Of a stretch of DNA of 5,126 bases, positions 4,844 through 5,126 are shown piece by piece. A program made the translations under genes and the position numbers. Positions within the stretch are counted from its first letter, which is position 1; the number at the start of each line of letters is the position of its first letter. The notes beneath the pieces were generated by a model. That model was given only the letters and a program-made list of their open reading frames with translations. It made no database searches and was not told the origin of the DNA. Origin of the DNA: an uncultured Mycoplasmatota bacterium (GTDB lineage: Bacteria; Bacillota_I; Bacilli_A; RF39; UBA660); the NCBI GenBank assembly GCA_946491675.1, contig CAMLYN010000087.1, positions 1-5,126 of the forward strand, read 5' to 3'.

Positions 4844-5036
4844 TCGAAGGAGTGTGTTCTACAAAGCACGTGAGGGTGAGTTGCAGACTTCCTGTAACTC
4901 TTAGGATTAAACCAGTATATTAAGCAGTGCAAGTGCAGTTTTTTCAAGCACACATAAGTAGTCCCTTTGAGGCTGTAGGTTAATCATTGACTTTAGTTAA
5001 TTCTTAGTGTTAACTGCATAGACAACTCACTCCTTC
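4844..5036 (+). ncRNA. Candidate IS110 bridge RNA (guide RNA of the transposase)
   Basis: Bridge RNAs of IS110 elements bind the transposase and pair with target and donor DNA through two loops. Several features here fit. A closing stem joins GAAGGAGTG (4846-4854) with CACTCCTTC (5028-5036), and continues as GTT (4856-4858) with AAC (5024-5026) past one mismatch. A 9-bp 5' hairpin pairs GAGTTGCAG (4878-4886) with CTGTAACTC (4892-4900). A target-loop-like segment (4914-4977) is enclosed by GATTAA-A-CC (4905-4913) and GGTTAATC (4978-4985). A donor-loop-like segment follows: CATTGACTTT (4985-4994), hairpin AGTTAA/TTAACT (4995-5015), then GCATAG (5016-5021). The length (about 191 nt) and position upstream of the transposase match the known IS621 RNA (about 177 nt). 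The family role is established knowledge; the fold is my hand prediction. Confidence 0.55.
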
Positions 5037-5056
5037 AAAATTTTTTTGAAAGGAGT
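5029..5056 (+). promoter_or_regulatory. Hairpin hiding the transposase ribosome binding site
   Basis: ACTCC-TTCAAAA (5029-5040) pairs with TTTTGAA-A-GGAGT (5044-5056), 12 bp with one bulged A and a TTT loop. The 3' arm contains the AAAGGAG site (5049-5055) of the transposase, so translation should be low when this hairpin forms. Its 5' arm is the same CACTCCTTC strand that closes the bridge RNA stem, so the two structures exclude each other. No T run follows, so it is not a standard terminator. Confidence 0.6.
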
Positions 5057-5060
5057 TTAT

Positions 5061-5126
5061 ATGAAAGTTGTTTATCCAAAAGTTTGTGGTGTTGATGTTC
5101 ACAAATCTTTTATTGTTGCTGTTATT
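5061..5126 (+). CDS. IS110-family transposase, N-terminal fragment (runs off the window)
   Basis: RNA-guided recombinase of the IS110 family, with an N-terminal RuvC-like DEDD domain and a C-terminal serine-containing domain. Only 22 residues are visible. They include the signature VCGVDVHKSFIVAV, in which Asp12 is the first acidic residue of the DEDD catalytic set. This motif is highly characteristic, so the family call is good despite the short length. The ATG follows AAAGGAG (5049-5055) with a 5-base gap. The site is embedded in a hairpin that would limit translation. The gene is on the opposite strand to the cysteine synthase gene and points away from it. Whether the rest is intact cannot be judged from this window. 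Confidence 0.85.
   Translation, partial: MKVVYPKVCGVDVHKSFIVAVI

Larger units (their letters stand above)
4802..5126 (+). mobile_element. IS110-family insertion sequence, left end (runs off the window)
   Basis: The first 22 codons of a DEDD transposase follow a long, structured non-coding leader of about 260 bp, the hallmark of the IS110 group. There are no terminal inverted repeats to mark the end, as is normal for this family. The boundary is proposed after a CT core at 4800-4801 for two reasons. CTATG (4800-4804) is the reverse complement of CATAG at 5017-5021, in the expected right-donor guide position near the 3' end of the RNA. The flank directly left of the core (4784-4798) has a same-sense near copy in the RNA (4943-4956). 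An alternative core CT at 4778-4779 remains possible. The right end and target duplication lie outside the window. Confidence 0.65.

Noticed and set aside
4926..4937. Tandem AGTGCA repeat in the leader RNA as a CRISPR-like or other repeat array
   Set aside because: Only two 6-base copies exist, with no spacers. It more likely reflects alternative pairing of GTGC with GCAC (4948-4951).
4753..4953. Open frame of 66 codons on the minus strand
   Set aside because: It runs through the structured IS110 leader and the upstream region of the cysteine synthase gene. The translation looks random and the leader is better explained as RNA.
5008..5015. TGTTAACT in the IS110 leader, equal to the core of the proposed operator repeat
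   Set aside because: It is explained by the AGTTAA/TTAACT hairpin of the RNA, and is one short match far from the regulators.

Overview
The window is very AT-rich, uses the standard stop codons (mreD ends in TAG, mreC in TGA, the others in TAA, and Trp is TGG), has strong AGGAGG-type ribosome binding sites, and is tightly packed. This points to a low-GC, Gram-positive-type bacterium with a small genome, of the Bacilli / Erysipelotrichia / RF39-like kind. That placement is inferred from composition and gene types, not from a database match.

Almost all genes are on the minus strand, so the window reads most naturally from right to left. At the far right (about 4802-5126) is the left end of an IS110-family insertion sequence on the plus strand. 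It has a non-coding leader of about 260 bp and the first 22 codons of the DEDD transposase. The leader has the layout expected of an IS110 bridge RNA: a promoter, a closing stem joining bases 191 nt apart, a 5' hairpin, and two further guide-loop-like segments. The element lies only about 50 bp upstream of a cysteine synthase-like gene (3788-4753). After that come a SufU/IscU-type Fe-S scaffold gene with its own strong promoter (3254-3700), a small lipoprotein with no recognised function (2880-3191), and a short single-stranded DNA-binding protein without an acidic tail (2319-2657).

In the middle, two small XRE-type regulators are divergently transcribed (1618-1977 minus, 2110-2322 plus). The 132-bp gap between them holds two well-formed promoters and repeated GTTAAC-centred sites, so it looks like a compact two-way genetic switch. 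The plus-strand regulator converges on ssb. Their stop codons overlap inside the loop of one bidirectional terminator that codes for the last residues of both proteins.

On the left are mreC and mreD, overlapping by 4 bp, which act in cell elongation and rod shape. They are followed by the start of rplS (ribosomal protein L19), whose promoter begins directly at the mreD stop codon.

The most interesting region is the IS110 leader. It contains a candidate bridge RNA, and the 3' strand of its closing stem can instead pair with the transposase ribosome binding site. This suggests a structural switch linking guide RNA folding to transposase translation.
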